Assembly (NCBI GenBank): GCA_017454745.1
Contig: JAFTCL010000054.1
Span: 1 to 43,092, forward strand
From: Kiritimatiellia bacterium
GTDB taxonomy: Bacteria; Verrucomicrobiota; Kiritimatiellia; RFP12; UBA1067
Length of the DNA: 43,092 bases
Direction of reading: 5' to 3'
The position numbers and the translations under genes were made by a program. Below the pieces are notes generated by a model. It made no database searches. It saw only the letters and a program-made list of their open reading frames with translations, and was not told where the DNA came from. This document shows positions 8,590-17,460 of the stretch, piece by piece; positions within the stretch are counted from its first letter, which is position 1; the number at the start of each line of letters is the position of its first letter.

Positions 8590-10062
8590 TTAACGCGAGG
8601 GTCGCGCGGCGGTTTCGGTAAGGCCGTGAAGTTCGATCGGCGATTCTTTAACCGGCCCGGAACTGAACTCGGGAATGTTGTACGAAAGCATCCGGCGGCG
8701 GTGTTCGGCCGGGTCTTTGGCCGGCAGAATGAACGGCTTGGAGAATTTCCCGGTTTCGGGATTGAATGCGGCGATGTACGGGCGGGTGTAAGCGCCATCG
8801 TCCCTGCGGGAGGAGAATACCATCCATCTGCCGTTTTTAGAGAAGCAATGGTAACTTTCGGTGTCGGTGCTGTTAAGCTCGGTCAGTGCGCGTGGGCGGT
8901 TTTCCTTCAGATCCAACATCCAAAGGTCGGCGGATTTGTGCCAAATGTGGAAACATCCGTACGGCCCGTTGACAAAGACCAGCCAGCGTCCGTCCGGGGA
9001 GATCCTCGGCAGCGTAAAACTCTTCTTCGACTTTACGGCGTCGATTAGAATGCGCGGTTCGGAGAAAGTGCGGTCATTCAGATTAAATGTCCTCACCACC
9101 AGATCATACCAAATTTCGGCGTATTGCTTCTGCATTTGGCTTTCGCGTTTGGTTTTGTCGGCGGGAATCTCGGTGAACGGTGAACGGGCGCGGGAGGTTA
9201 CCAGAAATTTTCCGTCCGGACTCCAGGTCGGGAAACATTCGAACAGCAGCGGGTCGGTTTCCACCATTGTCACTTTGTCATCCTGCAAAGAGTAGAGGAA
9301 CAGGTCGCTCTGCGAATCCATCACTTCGATTTTGTCCGGGTTTCGCTCGTAAAAGATTTGACTGGTGTCGTTGCAAGAAAAGGCGATGAAGTCGCCGCTG
9401 GGGTGCCATGCCGGATAAACCCCGCCTTTGTAACCGTTGGGGATTTGCGGCGCGATTTTCTTTTTGCCGTATTTGGCGCTGACCACGATAGTTCCCGGAT
9501 TGTAGGCTCGGGAGTGGAAAAGATACTGTTTCGGGTCAGAGGCGTTGTAGGTGTGGCAGTTGACGCACTGCAGCCGGTCGGATTGCGAGTTGCGATATAA
9601 CGGCCGTTCTTTGAAACTGGTCAGATCGCGCTGATAGATTCCGACCTCGGAGAACCCGGAATAGCTCGGCGGAATCAACCGGTAGGTCAGATGCGAATCA
9701 ATTGCAAAGGCGGAAACGCGGTTGGTGAATACGGCGGTGGCCCCGTTCACGGTCAATATGCCGGTAATTTCCCGGCCGGCGTTGGCGGAAATGAACTCTC
9801 GCCAGGCGCGTTCCCCGAAACGGATTTTGTTGCCGGACGCGTCGATATGCGAGCCGTTGTCCGCCCGGTAGGAAAAAGTTATTTTGGCACCGGCGTCAGT
9901 GCCGGTGATGTCGAAATTCAACGGCGCGATGTTGGGCGGGATTTCAATGCCGGTGTAATCCGGCGTTACGGTTACCCCTCCTGCGGTTTGCGGAGTAGCC
10001 AGAGCGCATAGCCAAACCAAGAGCGGCGCTGCGATAAGTGAAATTCTATTTGACGTATTCAT
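8590..10062 (-). CDS. Exported PD40/TolB-like beta-propeller with CxxCH motif
   Basis: The 490-residue product has a signal peptide (about 1-28), a beta-rich N-terminal region to about 150, then a c-type haem motif C166-VN-C169-H170 just before a propeller. Propeller blades show the PD40 signature: YPAWHPSGDFIAFSC, CFPTWSPDGKFLVTS, LPRISPDGRWLVFVN, YHCFSKNGRWMVFSS. Known families with this layout are annotated only as TolB-like or cytochrome-associated PD40 proteins. A periplasmic location is inferred from the signal and haem motif. The start overlaps the end of the DUF6057 gene by 17 bases, so translation is probably coupled. The pairing of this propeller with DUF6057 is, to my knowledge, also seen in Bacteroidota, which supports a joint function that is not known. 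No cytochrome c maturation genes are in the window. Confidence 0.8.
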   Translation of the reverse strand: MNTSNRISLIAAPLLVWLCALATPQTAGGVTVTPDYTGIEIPPNIAPLNFDITGTDAGAKITFSYRADNGSHIDASGNKIRFGERAWREFISANAGREITGILTVNGATAVFTNRVSAFAIDSHLTYRLIPPSYSGFSEVGIYQRDLTSFKERPLYRNSQSDRLQCVNCHTYNASDPKQYLFHSRAYNPGTIVVSAKYGKKKIAPQIPNGYKGGVYPAWHPSGDFIAFSCNDTSQIFYERNPDKIEVMDSQSDLFLYSLQDDKVTMVETDPLLFECFPTWSPDGKFLVTSRARSPFTEIPADKTKRESQMQKQYAEIWYDLVVRTFNLNDRTFSEPRILIDAVKSKKSFTLPRISPDGRWLVFVNGPYGCFHIWHKSADLWMLDLKENRPRALTELNSTDTESYHCFSKNGRWMVFSSRRDDGAYTRPYIAAFNPETGKFSKPFILPAKDPAEHRRRMLSYNIPEFSSGPVKESPIELHGLTETAARPSR

Positions 10063-11788
10063 AGTAAAAGAAATAACTGTTTGCCCAGCGGTTTATGAAA
10101 GCGTCCCTCGAATTATCGTCGGTTTGCCGTGCGGAGTTTTTAAACTCGGTGAATTTCTTTTTTATGCGGTCCGGGACCATTGCCGGCACCGGTTTGTCCG
10201 GCGCGGTCAACATGGCCTCATAGACGCAATCTGGTATTCCTTTGACACCGAACAAAGACTGGAGCATTCCCTGATTGTTGTGCAGCAGATTTTCGTCTTT
10301 GTTGAGCATTGCGCAGGCGATGCAGAGTTTCGCCTCGGCGGTGTCGCCGTTCTTTATGCAGGAAAAATGGTTGTAAATCAACTGTTCGGGGTTTTGGTTC
10401 AAATCAAAGAAATCGGCGTTTTTCATGGTGTCCAACATCGTGAAGAGGGTCTTGGCGGCCTTGGCGATGGACTGAAGATCGTCCGGCAGATTAACCGGGT
10501 CGGCATGAATCATGTCCAACCGTTTCTTAGCCAGACTGCGGTAGTAAGGGCAGCGGGAGAGCTGGAGGTAATTCCGCTCGGCTAGATTCAATTCTCCGTA
10601 AAGGGTGGCGATGTCGCCCAGAATCAAAAAATGCCGGGGCATCCACCCTTTGGTGGACATCGTTTCGTAAAGATACCTTCTGGCCGGGAGCAACAGCCCG
10701 TAGGCGAACAGTAGCTCGTGGCCGTCCATAAGGTTTTCTTCGGCATCGGTGGATTTCTGGGTTGACCAGATGGGTTCTTCGAACAACCGGTCCGGCAACT
10801 GGCCGGTTTTGTGCAGGGCCAGAATCCGATAGGCGCTCTCCATTCGCAACGCTCTGCCGTTGGAGAGCGGCACCTTCAGGGCATCGGCGTAGCGGCCTTC
10901 AACAATGGCGCGTTCGCGGCGGAACTGGCTGCGCATATCGGGTTTTCTGATGCACATGGCCAGCGCGGTGCCGGTCAACACCGCCATTAGCATCAGCGCG
11001 GCCCAGCGCGCGAATTGCGGCATCCGCCGTTCGCGGGGCGCGGGAAGCCGGCGCGACAATACGGCGGCGGCGATGAACGATGCGAACCCCAAAACGTTCC
11101 AGACGTTCAGCGGGGTCAAGCGGAAGAAATTCAGTATCGAGCCGCATTTAAGATAGGCGTACTGCGGCGCGAGGTCATAGTAGAACAGCGCGGAATAAAG
11201 CCATGGAACCGCCAGCAGCGGAAACATCCAGAGATTGGCGGCAATCGCGCCCAACAGCGGGTAGATGCCCAACGGCGGAACCAACAGCGCCGTCACCGGG
11301 ATGCTTACCCAGGGTTTGGATTTTGCGGTAATCAGCCAAGCGCCGAACGCGCACCACAACCCTAAGGTGTTACGCCAGGCGGCGGCGTAATCGTTGGCCA
11401 GCCAGACCCCGGTGCCCGACAAGAGAGCCGGGTAAAGCGCGATCAGCGCCGACGGGAAAACTAGCGCCGGCCACAGTCCGCGGTTGAGTCTGGGAAACGA
11501 CTGTCGCCACATCCACACGGTAATTATGGCGGCAATCGGGTAGGGGAGCCAAAACAGCGGCCCCAGCCCGGTTACCGAGATGCCGCGGGCTAGCCAGTCC
11601 AGCAAACCGCCGGGGGCGCCGTTGCGGCTCATGAGTTCCCTCAAACCGGCGAGATCGGCGAAGAACAGAGTCTGTTGCGCGAATTTCCAGACAATCGGTG
11701 AATACGCCGCCGCTAGACAAACGGAAACCGCCGCCGCCGCTAAACAAAATACCGCAGTCTCTGTTAACTCCGCCGTTTTAGCTTTCAC
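10046..11788 (-). CDS. DUF6057-like integral membrane protein
   Basis: The 580-residue product has about seven or eight hydrophobic segments in its first 280 residues (for example VFCLAAAAVSVCLAAAYSP, LFWLPYPIAAIITVWMW, LVFPSALIALYPALLS, WMFPLLAVPWLYSALF, WAALMLMAVLTGTALAM). A soluble C-terminal half of about 300 residues follows and has a helical, TPR-like look (AYRILALHKTGQLPDRLFE, LAERNYLQLSRCPYYRSLAKK). It matches my memory of DUF6057, found next to PD40 propeller genes. No catalytic motif is visible. The soluble part probably faces the periplasm and may hold the exported propeller, but that is inference. It lies 42 bases after kduI and overlaps the propeller gene by 17 bases. Confidence 0.7.
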   Translation of the reverse strand: MKAKTAELTETAVFCLAAAAVSVCLAAAYSPIVWKFAQQTLFFADLAGLRELMSRNGAPGGLLDWLARGISVTGLGPLFWLPYPIAAIITVWMWRQSFPRLNRGLWPALVFPSALIALYPALLSGTGVWLANDYAAAWRNTLGLWCAFGAWLITAKSKPWVSIPVTALLVPPLGIYPLLGAIAANLWMFPLLAVPWLYSALFYYDLAPQYAYLKCGSILNFFRLTPLNVWNVLGFASFIAAAVLSRRLPAPRERRMPQFARWAALMLMAVLTGTALAMCIRKPDMRSQFRRERAIVEGRYADALKVPLSNGRALRMESAYRILALHKTGQLPDRLFEEPIWSTQKSTDAEENLMDGHELLFAYGLLLPARRYLYETMSTKGWMPRHFLILGDIATLYGELNLAERNYLQLSRCPYYRSLAKKRLDMIHADPVNLPDDLQSIAKAAKTLFTMLDTMKNADFFDLNQNPEQLIYNHFSCIKNGDTAEAKLCIACAMLNKDENLLHNNQGMLQSLFGVKGIPDCVYEAMLTAPDKPVPAMVPDRIKKKFTEFKNSARQTDDNSRDAFINRWANSYFFYYEYVK

Positions 11789-11830
11789 CGCTGATTAGCC
11801 TTAAAATTGCGTGTTGGCCGCCGGTGACGG

Positions 11831-12661
11831 TCACATGAATTTTCCCATGTCGCAATTGTCCATGTCGTCGAACTCTTGGTTTTCTCCGCCCATTGCCCAT
11901 ACGAATGCGTACGCGCCGGTTCCCGCGCCGCAGTGTATAGACCACGGCGGGGAGAGTACCACCTGTTTTTCCCGCAGCATCACGTGGCGGGTTTCATCGG
12001 GTTCGCCCAACAGATGCATCACCATCCCGTTTTTCGGCAGGTCGAAGTAACAGTAAACCTCGGTGCGCCGATTGTGGGTATGCGGCGGGAATGAGTTCCA
12101 CACGCTTCCCTCCTGAAGTTCGGTAAATCCCATCACCAGCTGGCAGCTGGCGGTGAATCCCGGTCGGATGAACTGGTGGATGGTGCGCCGGTTGGATTCG
12201 GCCAGCGAACCGAGCTCGCGATTGTTCGCCTGCGACAATGCCATCTTGGTGGTGGGGTACGCGGTGTGGGCCGGGTAGGAAACCAGATAAAACTGCGCGG
12301 GCGCGGCGGGATCGTCACTGCGGAAAGAAACTTTTTCGCTGCCTCGGCCGATGTACAGCGCCTCGCGGTTCCCGACCGGGTAGTCGGTGCCGTCCACTGT
12401 GATTACGCCCGCTGCCCCAAGGTTGATGATGCCGGCTTCCCGGCGTTCGCAGAAAAATCCGCATGCCATTTCTGCGCCGCCGGTCAACTCCAACGCCGTG
12501 CCGGTGGGGACAATGCCCCCCACTACCGCCCGGTCAACGTTGGTGTAAACAAGCTGAATGCTTCCGGGAACGAACAAACCCTCGACCACGAAGTTTTCGC
12601 GCAATTCCCCGGTGGTCATTCTACGGTATGCATGGCGGTCAGCAGCTTCAATCGTCCGCAT
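11831..12661 (-). CDS. kduI: 5-dehydro-4-deoxy-D-glucuronate isomerase
   Basis: KduI interconverts 5-keto-4-deoxyuronate, the product left after lyase cleavage of pectin, alginate-like or glycosaminoglycan chains, and 3-deoxy-D-glycero-2,5-hexodiulosonate. The 276-residue length is exactly typical. The cupin metal site is intact: H194 and H196 in PPHTHNRRTE, E201, and H243 in WSIHCG. The N-terminal RENFVVEGLFVPGSIQLVYT and the IHQFIRPG segments are also characteristic. It is cytoplasmic. The ATG has an AAAGGAG site. It lies 24 bases after purD on the minus strand and 42 bases before the DUF6057 gene. Neither kduD nor a lyase is in the window, so the rest of the uronate pathway must be encoded elsewhere. 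Confidence 0.97.
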   Translation of the reverse strand: MRTIEAADRHAYRRMTTGELRENFVVEGLFVPGSIQLVYTNVDRAVVGGIVPTGTALELTGGAEMACGFFCERREAGIINLGAAGVITVDGTDYPVGNREALYIGRGSEKVSFRSDDPAAPAQFYLVSYPAHTAYPTTKMALSQANNRELGSLAESNRRTIHQFIRPGFTASCQLVMGFTELQEGSVWNSFPPHTHNRRTEVYCYFDLPKNGMVMHLLGEPDETRHVMLREKQVVLSPPWSIHCGAGTGAYAFVWAMGGENQEFDDMDNCDMGKFM

Positions 12662-12685
12662 TTTTGCTCTCCTTTAAAAATCCGT

Positions 12686-13960
12686 TCAACGCTCAAACGC
12701 CCGGTGCGCAATGTCCTTGCGGTAGTGGGAACCTTCGATGCCGATTTTGCCCACCGCCTCGTAAGCGCGGTTAACCGCGGTTCGAAGGTCGCTTCCCAGC
12801 GCGCTTACGGCGAGGATGCGTCCGCCGGAACTCACCACCCCGCCGTCGGACATCTTGGTTCCGGCATGGAACACAATCGTGTCCGCCATTTGGGCGGCGG
12901 CGTCAAGACCGGTAATCGGTATGCCCTTGCGGTATGAACCCGGATAACCGCCGGCGGCTACCACCACGGTGGCTGCCGCCTCCGGACGGATCTTGACCAT
13001 TTCTTCGGTAAGGTTGCCGTCGATGCAGGCTTCGAAAATCGGAGCCAAATCCCCCGCAATGCGCGGCAGCACCACTTGGGTTTCCGGATCGCCGAAGCGG
13101 ACATTGAACTCCAGCACATTGATTGACCCGTCGCGCCCGATCATCAGCCCGGCGTAAAGCACACCCCGGTAAGTGATGCCGCGCTTCTTGAGTTCGTTAA
13201 CCACGGGAAGGATCACGGTTTCTTTGATCACCGGCAGCATTGACTCGGTAACCACCGGGGCGGGGGAGTAGGCTCCCATTCCGCCGGTGTTCGGCCCCTG
13301 GTCGCCGTCAAACACCCGTTTGTGGTCTTGGGATGCGGGCAACAGCACCGCGTGTTCTCCGTCGATTAGCGCTAGTATGGAGGCCTCTTCGCCGTCGAGG
13401 AAAGTTTCGATCAGCACCTCGGCACCCGCCGCGCCGAAAATCCCGCCGTCCAGCATCGAACGGATTGCGGATTCAGCTTCTTCGCGGGTTTGGGCGATGA
13501 TTACCCCCTTGCCGGCGGCCAAACCGTCAGCCTTTATCACGACCGGCAGCGAGAAGTTGTCCAAGGCGCGGACGGCCTCGTCCGATCTGGTGTAGATTTC
13601 GGCGCGCGCCGTCGGAACGCCGGCGGCGGTCATCACCGATTTTGAGAAACTCTTGCTGCCCTCCATCTGGGCGGCGGCTTTGCACGGGCCGAATACCCGC
13701 AATCCCTCGGCGGCGAAGGCGTCCGCCACGCCGAGACAAAGCGGTACTTCCGGCCCCACGACCGTCAGATCGGGGCGGTTTTCCTTTGCCCAGCTTACCA
13801 AACCGGCGATATCGTCGGCGGCGATGCCGACATTTTGCGCCAATTCTGCCGTGCCGGCGTTGCCGGGTGCGCAGAACAGCGTGTGGTTCATTGAATCCTG
13901 GGCGAGTCTCCAAATCAGGGCGTGCTCGCGTCCGCCACTACCAATAACTAAAATTTTCAT
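12686..13960 (-). CDS. purD: Phosphoribosylamine-glycine ligase (GAR synthetase)
   Basis: PurD joins glycine to 5-phosphoribosylamine with ATP in the second step of purine synthesis. The 424-residue protein begins with the signature MKILVIGSGGREHAL and has the ATP-grasp core (PVVIKADGLAAGKGVIIAQT), the HKRVFDGDQGPNTGGMGAYSP motif and the NVRFGDPETQ metal-binding segment. The start at 13960 is fixed by the signature; an upstream ATG at 13993 would add eleven unrelated residues. There is no Shine-Dalgarno sequence before the ATG, and a promoter -10 box ends only eight bases away, which suggests a leaderless transcript. It is first in the run that continues into kduI. Confidence 0.97.
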   Translation of the reverse strand: MKILVIGSGGREHALIWRLAQDSMNHTLFCAPGNAGTAELAQNVGIAADDIAGLVSWAKENRPDLTVVGPEVPLCLGVADAFAAEGLRVFGPCKAAAQMEGSKSFSKSVMTAAGVPTARAEIYTRSDEAVRALDNFSLPVVIKADGLAAGKGVIIAQTREEAESAIRSMLDGGIFGAAGAEVLIETFLDGEEASILALIDGEHAVLLPASQDHKRVFDGDQGPNTGGMGAYSPAPVVTESMLPVIKETVILPVVNELKKRGITYRGVLYAGLMIGRDGSINVLEFNVRFGDPETQVVLPRIAGDLAPIFEACIDGNLTEEMVKIRPEAAATVVVAAGGYPGSYRKGIPITGLDAAAQMADTIVFHAGTKMSDGGVVSSGGRILAVSALGSDLRTAVNRAYEAVGKIGIEGSHYRKDIAHRAFER

Positions 13961-13967
13961 GGCTGGT

Positions 13968-13997
13968 ATGATATCATTTTTGCTTTGCGGCAATCAA
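13968..13997 (-). promoter_or_regulatory. Promoter for purD, probably giving a leaderless mRNA
   Basis: On the minus strand TTGATT (13992-13997) and TATCAT (13968-13973) are separated by 18 bases. The -10 box ends eight bases before the ATG of purD, so the predicted transcript start is at or next to the start codon. A 7-bp CGTAAAA/TTTTACG hairpin lies just upstream (14002-14018). The rest of the divergent 278-base gap to moxR shows only the moxR promoter. Confidence 0.5.
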
Positions 13998-14171
13998 GCC
14001 GTAAAAACGTTTTACGCAAAATTGGGCGCATCCGCGAATCGTGCGTCGCTTGGCGGGGATCAGAACGCGCGGAATCTCCGCTCCCCCGCGGCCCCGCGCG
14101 AGCAAATCAATCCGTTTCGCCTTGCACGGTCCGCGGATGAGTCAGAGGTGCGCGCGCGAATGTAAATGCGC

Positions 14172-14201
14172 TTGTGTTGCGGGCGGATTCTGTGGTAAAC
14201 T
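14172..14201 (+). promoter_or_regulatory. Promoter for the moxR operon
   Basis: TTGTGT (14172-14177) and TAAACT (14196-14201) are 18 bases apart, predicting a start near 14208 and a leader of about 30 bases. The leader carries an AAGGGGG ribosome site seven bases before the moxR ATG. Confidence 0.4.
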
Positions 14202-14238
14202 TTCGCTCGTTTTGGGATATCTGCCTAAAGGGGGTTAA

Positions 14239-15252
14239 ATGGAACAACGCAACGGTGATGCCGCATTGGTGGACGCGCTGCACGACGCGTATGGGAAACT
14301 GCGCAACCAGCTGGCCAAGGTTATTGTTGGACAGGATTCGGTGGTTGAGGAGTTGCTGATTGCGATATTCAGTCGCGGCCACGCGCTGTTGGTCGGGGTG
14401 CCAGGGGTCGCGAAGACCTTGCTGGTGCGGACGGTAAGCAGGGTGATGGAGCTTTCTTTCAAACGGATTCAGTTCACCCCCGACCTGATGCCGAGCGACA
14501 TAACCGGTTCGGACGTGCTGGAGGAAGACCGCACCACCGGCAAACGGGCGTTCCGTTTCGTCAAGGGGCCGGTCTTCGCCAACATGGTGCTGGCGGACGA
14601 AATTAACCGTACCCCGCCGAAAACCCAGGCCGCGCTGTTGGAGGCGATGCAGGAGCACCGGGTGACGGTTGGCGGCACGGATTACGCGTTGCCGGAACCG
14701 TTCTTTGTGCTGGCCACCCAGAACCCGATCGAGCAGGAGGGAACTTATCCGCTGCCCGAAGCGCAATTGGACCGGTTCCTGTTTAATATCGTGGTGGACT
14801 ATCCCAGCAAGGACGAGGAAAGCGCGGTCATCCGCCGGGTGACCTCTCCGGCGGACGAGGAGTTGGAGCGGGTGTTGGACGCGGGACAGGTGCTGGCGGC
14901 GCAGGAGCTGATCTGCCGGGTTCCGGCGGCCGACCATGTGGTCGACTTTGCCCGCGATCTGGTGCGGGCGACCCGTCCGAACCAACCGGAAGCCCCGGAT
15001 TTTGTGAAACAGTTGGTCGCGTGGGGCGCAGGCCCGAGAGCGGGCATCTCGTTGATCACCGCCGCCAAGGCGCGGGCGGTGCTGCGCGGTCGTTACCACG
15101 CCACCACCGCCGACGTCGCGGCGGTGGCGCATCCGGTGTTGCGCCACCGGGTGCTGACCACCTTCAACGCCGAGGCGGCGGGGGTGAAGAGCGACGAAGT
15201 GATCGACCGGCTGCTCAAACTGTTGCGCCCGGCGGAAGAACTCGACATTTAA
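14239..15252 (+). CDS. moxR: MoxR-family AAA+ ATPase
   Basis: MoxR ATPases act as chaperones that activate or insert cofactors into partner proteins, usually with VWA-domain partners. The 337-residue protein has Walker A GVPGVAKT (53-60), Walker B VLADE (D119, E120) followed by [18 protein letters not shown], a sensor segment [20 protein letters not shown] and the LDRF box. The C-terminal lid domain is complete. It has a strong AAGGGGG site. The next gene encodes a DUF58 protein with a metal-ion VWA site, 17 bases downstream, the classic MoxR partner arrangement. The usual further genes of the Bat-type operon (BatA, BatD, transglutaminase) are absent. Confidence 0.93.
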   Translation: MEQRNGDAALVDALHDAYGKLRNQLAKVIVGQDSVVEELLIAIFSRGHALLVGVPGVAKTLLVRTVSRVMELSFKRIQFTPDLMPSDITGSDVLEEDRTTGKRAFRFVKGPVFANMVLADEINRTPPKTQAALLEAMQEHRVTVGGTDYALPEPFFVLATQNPIEQEGTYPLPEAQLDRFLFNIVVDYPSKDEESAVIRRVTSPADEELERVLDAGQVLAAQELICRVPAADHVVDFARDLVRATRPNQPEAPDFVKQLVAWGAGPRAGISLITAAKARAVLRGRYHATTADVAAVAHPVLRHRVLTTFNAEAAGVKSDEVIDRLLKLLRPAEELDI

Positions 15253-15269
15253 ACCGAACGGGAGAGGCG

Positions 15270-16187
15270 ATGCCGGTGCAGGCTCCATCATATATGCGTT
15301 TTTTGCCGGAAGACGCCCTTTCCAGACTGGGCGGTTTGGAGTTGAAGTCGCGCGGGGTGATGGCGGGGTTCATCACCGGACGGCACAAAAGCCCTTTCAA
15401 AGGCTTCTCGGTTGAATTCGCCGAACACCGCCAGTATGCGCCCGGCGACGATCTGCGTAACCTCGATTGGCGGGTGCTGGCCCGGAAAGACCGCTACTAT
15501 ATCAAGCAGTATATTGAAGAGACCAATATGCGGGTCACGCTGCTGCTGGACGCTTCCGGGTCGATGGCTTACTCCGGCGCGGCGGCGGCGCGGCGAGGCG
15601 GCAAGCCCTGCTCGAAATTCGATTACGCCCGTTATCTTGCGGCGGCGCTGGGATACATCGCGGTGGGGCAGCAGGATGCCGTGGGGCTGGTCATGTTCGA
15701 TACTGCTGTGCGTGAATATCTTCCCGCCCGCGCCCAGACCAGCCAGATCCGTCATTTGCTGGAGATTATCGAGCGAGTCGAAACCGGCGGGGAAACCGGT
15801 TTGGGCGGAGTGTTTCACGAAATTGCCGAACGGATCCCCCGTCGGGGCAAGGTGGTGATTTTGAGCGACCTTTTTGACGATCCGGAGAATTTGGTCTCCG
15901 CGCTGCACCACTTCCGTTTCCGCAAGCACGAGGTCACGCTGATGCATATCATGGCGGACGAGGAGCTGACCTTCCCCTTTGACGAATTCGCGGTGTTCCG
16001 GGATTTGGAGTCGCCCGGCAATGAGTTGCCGGTGGAACCTAAAGCCTTGCGTACCGCGTATCTGGAGCAGGTTAAATCATTCTGCGAAAACATCAGGGCC
16101 GTTTGCGGCAACTTGTCCATCGATTATGTGCCGATGAACACGCGGGTTCCGTACGAGGCGGCTTTAACGGAGTATTTGTCCAGATGA
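15270..16187 (+). CDS. DUF58 domain protein with VWA-like metal site
   Basis: The 305-residue product carries the DUF58 signature (EHRQYAPGDDLRNLDWRVL, then RKDRYYIKQY) followed by a VWA-type fold with an intact metal-binding motif DASGSM (D94, S96, S98). Later strands read DAVGLVMFD and RGKVVILSDLFDD. No membrane segment is visible, so it is probably cytoplasmic. DUF58 proteins are the standard partners of MoxR ATPases; their exact substrates are mostly unknown. The ATG at 15270 has a GGGAGAGG site. Reading frames that start further upstream lie within moxR and lack any ribosome site. It is followed after 34 bases by the folate gene. Confidence 0.9.
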   Translation: MPVQAPSYMRFLPEDALSRLGGLELKSRGVMAGFITGRHKSPFKGFSVEFAEHRQYAPGDDLRNLDWRVLARKDRYYIKQYIEETNMRVTLLLDASGSMAYSGAAAARRGGKPCSKFDYARYLAAALGYIAVGQQDAVGLVMFDTAVREYLPARAQTSQIRHLLEIIERVETGGETGLGGVFHEIAERIPRRGKVVILSDLFDDPENLVSALHHFRFRKHEVTLMHIMADEELTFPFDEFAVFRDLESPGNELPVEPKALRTAYLEQVKSFCENIRAVCGNLSIDYVPMNTRVPYEAALTEYLSR

Positions 16188-16221
16188 AGCGGCGGTTGGA
16201 ATTTTGTCGGGGGTAACGGGA

Positions 16222-16899
16222 ATGGTTGAGATTCGCGATAAGAAAAAAGAGAAGGAACGTGAACCGTTTGACAGCGCGGCACTGGCGAATGCCGGTAAAG
16301 AAGAGATCAGAAACGCGGTAAGGGCCTACCGCCGTCTGTTCAGCGAAAGAGAGCGTCGTGACGCGGCCCGGGCGGTGACGGACAATCTGGTGCAGCTGCC
16401 GGTCGGTCTGTTCACCCGAACCCAGACCGTGAGCGTTTACCTCAGTATCGGCCACGAGTTGCCGATGCGGTATTTGATCCGTGCGGCCTGGTCGCTGGGT
16501 AAGACCGTTTGCGTACCGTCATGGAACGAAGAGACCAAGCGTTACCGGTTTGCGTTGCTGGCACCTAGAATACCGTTGCGCACCGGGAAATTCGGTGTGC
16601 GCGAACCGGTAGAGGTCATCGAAGTGCCGGCGTGGAGCATAGACGCGGTAATCACCCCCGGTTTGGCGTTTGACACCTGCGGCGGACGGTTGGGCTATGG
16701 GGGCGGTTATTACGACCGGATGTTCAAGGATATGCGCCCCAGCGTGTTGCGTTTCGGGGTGGCATACGATTGGCAACTGATGAACTTCAGTCTGCCATCG
16801 GAGACGCACGACATAAGGGTCGGCACGGTAATAACGGATAAACGGGTGGTGAACTGCGTTTTGCCGAAAGTGGAAAACCCCGGCCATTCCGAGACTTAA
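16222..16899 (+). CDS. ygfA: 5-formyltetrahydrofolate cyclo-ligase
   Basis: This enzyme uses ATP to convert 5-formyltetrahydrofolate to 5,10-methenyltetrahydrofolate, recycling a dead-end folate. The 225-residue product has the family's two key segments: an N-terminal KEEIRNAVRAYRRLFSERER helix and the C-terminal phosphate/substrate loop DTCGGRLGYGGGYYDR. The VSVYLSIGHELPMRYLIRAA and VPSWNEETKRYRFALL strands also fit. The first 25 residues are charged and variable. I chose the ATG at 16222, preceded by GGGGGTAACGGGA; an in-frame TTG at 16204 is possible. It closes the moxR operon; the link to MoxR/DUF58 is probably only shared transcription. Confidence 0.93.
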   Translation: MVEIRDKKKEKEREPFDSAALANAGKEEIRNAVRAYRRLFSERERRDAARAVTDNLVQLPVGLFTRTQTVSVYLSIGHELPMRYLIRAAWSLGKTVCVPSWNEETKRYRFALLAPRIPLRTGKFGVREPVEVIEVPAWSIDAVITPGLAFDTCGGRLGYGGGYYDRMFKDMRPSVLRFGVAYDWQLMNFSLPSETHDIRVGTVITDKRVVNCVLPKVENPGHSET

Positions 16900-17147
16900 A
16901 GCCGAGGCCGTTTGACGGTTTGAAGTTTGACGGTTAGACGGTTCCTCCTCCGCCGAGGCTCGTGTCGTGTCAAGTCCCCGTTTAAAGTTGACACTTCGTT
17001 GTTGAGTTGCGCTGCTTGACGACAAGGCGGGACTTCCGCCCCAGCTGCGCTGTGCCCTGCGGGGAGTCGGGCGTCCCCGCAGGGGTGCCGCGAAGCGGCG
17101 AGCCCGCGACCCGCAGGATACAGCGTGAAATTTTTTCCGGCTGGCAT
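16900..17147. other. Non-coding scar between the folate gene and the IS remnant
   Basis: There is no plausible gene in this stretch. It contains degenerate repeats of TTTGACGG (about 16912-16945), an inverted TGTCAA/TTGACA pair about 15 bases apart (about 16972-16996) that could be a transposon end, and two GC-rich hairpins near 17055-17099. Its mixed composition looks like a decayed insertion site. Confidence 0.5.
17055..17099. repeat. Two adjacent GC-rich hairpins
   Basis: A perfect 11-bp stem (17055-17065 with 17074-17084, eight-base loop) is followed by a 5-bp GCCGC/GCGGC stem with a GAA loop (17087-17099). There is no T-run on either strand, so these are not simple terminators. They may be a dispersed palindromic repeat or remnants of a mobile element end. 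Confidence 0.6.
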
Positions 17148-17460
17148 CACGCCACCTCCTTCCACTCGGCGCGGAATGCGGCAGGCATTTTGTAGTTGAG
17201 CTTTTCGTGTAGGCGGCGGTGGTTGTAGATTCAGATCGCCTCCTCGACCGCCTTGCCCGGCCCGACCGCCTTCGCCGCCCGGACTCGGTTTCCAGCGTGT
17301 CGCTCATGGCGTACCCGACGATGTCCTTGGCGAACATCTCCATCGGCAGCGAAAGGTAGACGAAGCCCTCTTCGGTGTAGATGTACGTGATGTCCGAGCA
17401 GATCGCCTGGTCCGGCGCCGTGAGCCGCATGCCCTTGCCGAGGTTAGTGACGAGTTTGGG
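17148..17460 (-). pseudogene. Decayed IS3-family transposase (OrfB) remnant
   Basis: Read on the minus strand, 17430-17290 encodes SDITYIYTEEGFVYLSLPME and FAKDIVGYAMSDTLET, the start of an integrase-core transposase of the IS3/IS150 type. The frame extends upstream to about 17460 (NLGKGMRLTAPDQ). After TLETES the reading frame shifts, and the C-terminal end AVEEAI-stop-IYNHRRLHEKLNY continues to about 17150 in another frame with an in-frame TGA. About 100 residues in the middle, including the later catalytic residues, are missing, as are OrfA and the N-terminus of OrfB. It cannot be active. An open frame that runs on from this fragment across the folate gene is a read-through artefact. Confidence 0.85.

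Noticed and set aside
14107..15291. A 394-codon open frame on the minus strand
   Set aside because: It is antisense to moxR, whose Walker motifs and neighbours are clear. The translation is His/Arg/Gln-rich, as expected of a shadow frame in GC-rich DNA.
16519..17430. A 303-codon minus-strand frame starting with transposase sequence
   Set aside because: Only the first 50 or so residues are transposase; the rest is out-of-frame IS sequence, scar and antisense of the folate gene.
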